This document shows, piece after piece, positions 60,051 through 64,000 of a stretch of DNA of 64,000 nucleotides. The notes beneath the pieces were generated by a model that made no database searches, was not told the DNA's origin, and saw nothing but the letters and a program-made list of their open reading frames with translations. The translations under genes and the position numbers were made by a program. The stretch is from Solanum dulcamara (Eukaryota; Streptophyta; Magnoliopsida; Solanales; Solanaceae): contig NC_077244.1 in the NCBI RefSeq assembly GCF_947179165.1, positions 71,904,144 through 71,968,143 of the forward strand. The letters run 5' to 3'. Positions within the stretch are counted from its first letter, which is position 1; every line of letters begins with the position of its first letter.

Positions 60051-61284
60051 CCCATGAACTTTTGATACAAAAAGTTTACCTAATTAAGCCAATCAGTTAG
60101 TCTAATTTCCATCGTAAATCTCTACTAACTTTCCAATATGTATGAATTGTTGGTATTTGATTGTATATTAATCAGTAGAAAGTATTAGATATATTTGTAA
60201 AGAAGTATGGTAACGTATTAAAATTATGTTCATAACAAGTAACATCAAAAAGAGGTAGAATTATCCAATTAAATCACAGATTTGAGAATTTAGAAACATG
60301 TCTTCTCTTGCGGAAAAAAAAATTAGATGAATAGGTTTTTGGGCCGAATCCTTTCCAAGTGACGGCCCAGCCCACGTATCAGCCCATTTAGCGAAAGCAA
60401 CGGAGTGATAAGAACTGGCCCAATTCCCAAGTTCGATTCTTGAAAAAAGAAAAGAAAATATAAAAGAAACTACTCAATTACTTTCTTTTTTTAATTCAAA
60501 GATATAAACTACCTCATTACACAAAAATTTCTACCATATTTATTAATTATCTCTATATTTTAAAATAATTATATTTTATATCACTAATTAATAATTTAAT
60601 ATCAGATTTCAAGTCACATACATCTACATACATATTTTTTTGTTATCAAATACACTGAAATAGGAAGAGGGGCGAGCAAGAACAACAGGGAGGCGAGTGA
60701 GATTGATTTATGTATCCTAGATATATGTGACTTAGTGTGATTTGCATGTATGTGGGATACCATATAAGCGAGATGGGAGGGAGGCGAATGAGATTTGTCT
60801 ATGTATCACAGATACATGTGAATCTACTTGGATACAGTGTATTTAGAATAAATTATACCTAATTTTGATCCCATGTATCTCGAATTACATATAACTTTAC
60901 GTATCTTAACGCATTAAAATTTGATAATACTCATAATATTACAAACTAGCAGGTATTTGAGTAATTAACTCATAAACTAGTGAAATTTTTATAAGTTACT
61001 CAAAAATATGATACATGGTGTAACTAATTTATACTATATGGTATTCATAGCGAATGTTTAAAATAATTATATTTCGTAGGTATACTTTTAGCAAATTCAG
61101 ATTTGAGGCTCTCTTGTCTTTCTCCTCTCCCCTCCGACGAGCAATGGATCTTACTTGTAATAAATAATGAATAAAAAATATATTTCTAACATAACCTGAA
61201 ATACAATCTTTAAATAATAAATTCACTTAATATTTTTTTATCTATTTCTTATATTTTTTCTTTTGAGTCGATTATCTCTATAAG
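60051..61284. other. Intergenic, with a cluster of site II-like motifs
   Basis: 60339-60425 carries GGGCCG, ACGGCCCAGCCCACG, AGCCCATTT and CTGGCCCAATT. No gene follows directly. The rest is AT-rich with GATACATGTG and GATATATGTGAC repeats near 60715-60840. Confidence 0.45.
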
Positions 61285-62321
61285 ATAGACTTAAGACTAT
61301 CAATACTGTAAATAATAAATTTTTGAGCCGAGAAAAAATAAATAATCAAGATCGAAAAATTGGAGTAACAAAGTGTAATATTTGATTTCAAAGTGTAGTG
61401 CGTGTTACAATTTCTATGATAATCCTCTGATTCTTCAAATAATATAGAACATGTTGAACTTGAATTTGATTTAGAGTCAATGGCTTGAATAACTTGATCT
61501 TGAATCTTTGTCTTCAAATTTGGATTTGAATTATTCATCACGAACACTTGTATGGTTATGACGAATAGTAAATATGAACAAGTAACTTGATCTTGATCTT
61601 CTTGATATTTTTCTTCGTTCTTGATCTTGAATTTGAACTTGAATTTGATTACTTGAACTTTGTAGTTTTGTAGAGAATTTGCGGTCTTTGATCTATGAGT
61701 TCTCTTCTTGCTTCTTGTTCTTCAAAAAAACCCTCTCTCAAAATAATGAGGACCCCATTTATAGTTGTAGGGAGTGGTATGAGGGTGTGATTTGATTGGT
61801 TGGTTTGAACTGACCAATCAGATTTCTTTGGTGAAGAGTTTTAATTTGATTGGTCAGAACATGTCACATATACGCGTGACATTATTCTAGTGGATCATTT
61901 AATTTGACTTAGATTGCCACATAACTTCGACACGTGGCATGATTTTAGTGGCTTATTTGATTTAATTTAGATTGTCACATAACTTCGACACGTGACATGA
62001 TTTTTGTGGCTTATTTAATTTGACTTGAATTAGCACATAATTTTGGCACATGACATGATTGTAATGGCTCATTTAATTTGACTTGGATTGCCATATAAAT
62101 TTGACACGTGGTGTGATTTTAGAGGCTCATTTAATTTTGATTTGGATTGCCACATAACTTTGACACATGATGTGCTTTTAGTGGATCATTTATTTGATTT
62201 GAATTGTCACATCATTTGGACCATTTTCTTGAATTTAATATACTCCAAATTAATTTACGGATTTAAATTCAATATAATTTTAATATTTACAAACACATCG
62301 CCATAGACTTAAGACTATCAA
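61285..62321 (-). repeat. LTR-like repetitive block bounded by identical 19-bp direct repeats
   Basis: ATAGACTTAAGACTATCAA occurs at 61285-61303 and 62303-62321. Read on the minus strand the block starts TGTTGATAGTCTTAAGTCTA, which resembles plant LTR starts. It contains AACTTGAATTTGAACTTG-like strings near 61615-61655 and the tandem array at 61866. No coding sequence recognised, and no clean CA end was found, so its nature is uncertain. Confidence 0.4.
61866..62215. repeat. About 58-bp tandem array, roughly six units
   Basis: Unit of the form TTGCCACATAACTTCGACAC, GTGGCATGATTTTAGTGGCT, TATTTAATTTGACTTGGA, with units starting near 61918, 61976, 62034, 62091 and 62150 and a decayed one near 61861. 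Several units contain CACGTGG or CACGTGA, a G-box/ABRE-like core. Confidence 0.8.
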
Positions 62322-62329
62322 CACAACAC

Positions 62330-62695
62330 CCATATTAGATCTTATTTATGAAATTGCATTGAATATTTATTATTATTTTTATATCATTGTAAATTTTATA
62401 GTATGGGGTATTATTTGCAATAAATAAATAAATAAAATAAAAATACATAATTATTTTTCTTTAAATATGTCGACAAGTATATAATTTGGATGACATCAGA
62501 CAGTCTTCTTCAGTCTGCAGAATTCTTACTTTACCATTTTCCACGACAGCCTTCAAATCTGTACAAAATTCTTCGTTCAATATCTCCGTATACATACCTA
62601 CTCATCGATTTTTGAATTCTAACAATATCGGCGAGTAAAAAAGTTGGAGTTTTTCTCAGTTTGGTCGCCCTAATTTCAAACATTTGCGTAGTGAA
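62330..62695 (+). promoter_or_regulatory. Promoter and 5' leader of the SIS3-like gene
   Basis: AT-rich upstream part, then a more mixed stretch from about 62500. No certain TATA box. The ATG at 62696 follows CATTTGCGTAGTGAA. Confidence 0.35.
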
Positions 62696-64000
62696 ATGAA
62701 AGGTGCAGATTTTAAATGGTCAGTTCTTGAAATCTTCTATCTTTTGGTAACTCTAAATTTATAGTTTTCGAAGAAATTTGCTTTTTCAAGATAACTTTAC
62801 TGAGTATGTTTGGTGTTGAATCTCGAGTTTTGCAGGTACGACGGGTTCTTCCTGTCAATGTTAGCAACCAGTATGTATCCTTTTCAATATTCATACTGAG
62901 TTTAATTCTCTAAATGGGAATTACCCTGGATGCTGAATTGGTTTTCTCATCTGTAGTTTCATTGGCTAGTATCTTTAGGGGTTTTGTTTTTTTGAAAAAA
63001 ATAAATTGGGGGATGGGGAAGGGGAATTGGGATGGGGTGGAATCCAACTCTCTCGAACAAGGTGAAAGTTCAGGTACAAGTAGCTAACCAACTGAGCTAA
63101 GATTACCCTTGCTATTCATTTTCTTGAACTGTTTTATCTGGAGTCTTTTTTTTCCCCTTAAATGTTTCTTTATTAGAATTATTGTGGCGATGAATTGGAA
63201 GCGGTACCATCTTTGTATATACCCGTTGCACATTTGGATTGTGGTGGGTATCAAAGTTATGCTTTGTTTACTGAAAATTGGTGTAGTATTTATTGGAAAG
63301 ACTCAGTTGTTTTCCCTTTTGCTGATCCAGGTTGACTACACAACAGTGTTTCTTTTTCGGCTCTTGATGTTTGTTGATAATGGACTTGCTGCTGGAATGG
63401 GATTGTAAGGCTACCTCTCTAGGACTATAGTATATTTTCAAATTTTCTTTAGAAAAAGTCAGTACTAGTCTTCTCCTTTGTTCCTTACCTGATATGAATC
63501 ATGGTTTCAGATGACAAGGGCTGAAGTTTAGGTGTTATTAAATTTTAGGGATTTGGGTTGGCAGCAGAGATATACTCGCTTTCGTGGAAGAATAGTTGTT
63601 CTTTCAATTCTTGCCCTATTTCTGTATCCTTTTCTTTGGGCTTGGACCATTATCGGGACTTTATGGTTCACTAGTGCGAGAAACTGTGTAAGTTCACGTA
63701 AGATCTTATTGACTTTAGATGTTCTGGCAAGAAACCTTAGAATTGATATGATTTTGAATTCTTTCAGTTGCCAGAAGAAGGTCAAAAGTGGGGTTTCCTT
63801 ATTTGGTTGCTGTTCAGCTACTGTGGACTCGTTGGCATAGCTTGCATATCAATTGGGAAGGTTAGTTTCCCTAACAAAAACTAGTACAAGAAGTTTGCCT
63901 CCTCTTTCCCAAAAGTCATTCAGACGACCTGTAAGAAGGATAGTAACCTTTAATACAACCCAACTTCTTATTCTTTCTTGGGGTGATCTTGTTGTCCGTA
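62696..64000 (+). CDS. SIS3: SIS3-like RING E3 ubiquitin ligase, 5' part, cut by window edge
   Basis: Homologue of Arabidopsis SUGAR-INSENSITIVE 3, a membrane-anchored RING E3 that promotes sugar responses during seedling growth. Visible exons: 62696-62718, 62836-62874, 63177-63243, 63331-63404, 63549-63687, 63768-63860; 435 bases, 145 residues in one frame. Read: MKGADFKWYDGFFLSMLATS, IIIVAMNWKRY, PLHIWIVVDYTTVFLFRLLM, FVDNGLAAGMGLDLGWQQRY, VVLSILALFLYPFLWAWTII, LPEEGQKWGFLIWLLFSYCG, LVGIACISIGK. These are the four N-terminal membrane segments; the RING domain lies beyond the window. Intron 2 starts GTATCCTTTT, a U12-type donor (see findings); the others are GT-AG. The ATG chosen gives the family's short lead into DFKWYDGFF. 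Confidence 0.9.
62985..63113 (-). mobile_element. tRNA-derived SINE-like sequence in SIS3 intron 2
   Basis: Minus strand: GGGTAATCTTAGCTCAGTTG, GTTAGCTACTT (a very tRNA-like box A), then GTACCTGAACTTTCACC (decayed box B), ending in a C-rich stretch CCCCTTCCCCATCCCCC. Resembles the copy at 20770. Not a tRNA gene: no acceptor-stem pairing. Confidence 0.5.

Overview
This is plant nuclear DNA, almost certainly from a Solanaceae species (Solanum/tomato-potato or a close relative). It is AT-rich, with long introns bounded by GT-AG. It also carries Solanaceae-type retroposon tails (a (TTG)n end preceded by a conserved 'CCCCAC..GTGGGATTTCACTGGGTATG'-like block), tRNA-derived SINEs and many small MITEs. 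Products are assigned by recalled similarity to Arabidopsis families; no database search was run.

Layout. 1-1936 (-): 5' exons of a nucleobase-ascorbate transporter, running off the left edge. 2.4-17.7 kb: about 15 kb without an intact gene, holding a 5'-truncated RTE-type LINE, a large degenerate Helitron-like AT-rich block, two MITEs, a PIF/Harbinger transposase remnant and an L1-type LINE remnant. 18.2-18.6 kb (-): a broken fatty-acid-amide-hydrolase fragment. 20.35-24.70 kb (+): APC11, the RING subunit of the anaphase-promoting complex. 27.58-33.43 kb (+): a SUO-like BAH plus TFIIS-N protein. 36.64-37.11 kb (-): a small single-exon plant protein. 40.0-43.05 kb (+): a four-exon multi-pass membrane protein of unknown function. 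45.06-46.75 kb (+): DSS1/SEM1, the tiny acidic proteasome-lid and BRCA2 partner. 49.13-50.36 kb (+): a SWEET sugar transporter. 51.21-54.88 kb (-): a Raf-like (CBC-type) protein kinase. 57.9-60.05 kb: a solo LTR with a 5-bp target duplication. 61.3-62.3 kb: a tandem-repeat-rich LTR-like block. 62.70 kb to the right edge (+): the 5' exons of a SIS3-like RING E3 ligase.

The genes form no operon or single pathway. They are ordinary euchromatic plant genes, several of them core cell machinery (APC11, DSS1). The combination SWEET / NAT / SUO / SIS3 resembles one duplicated Arabidopsis block pair (chr 3 near At3g48, chr 5 near At5g628), so conserved microsynteny is likely. The interesting material is in the non-coding fraction: a graded series of RTE/TS-tail insertions (about 1 kb, 0.4 kb, 75 bp, 43 bp, 43 bp), most with clear target-site duplications; a MITE nested in a LINE with a perfect 8-bp duplication; and two introns with U12-type 5' splice sites, one of which cannot be given a canonical 3' end in frame. 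I found no evidence for a wholly new molecular system.
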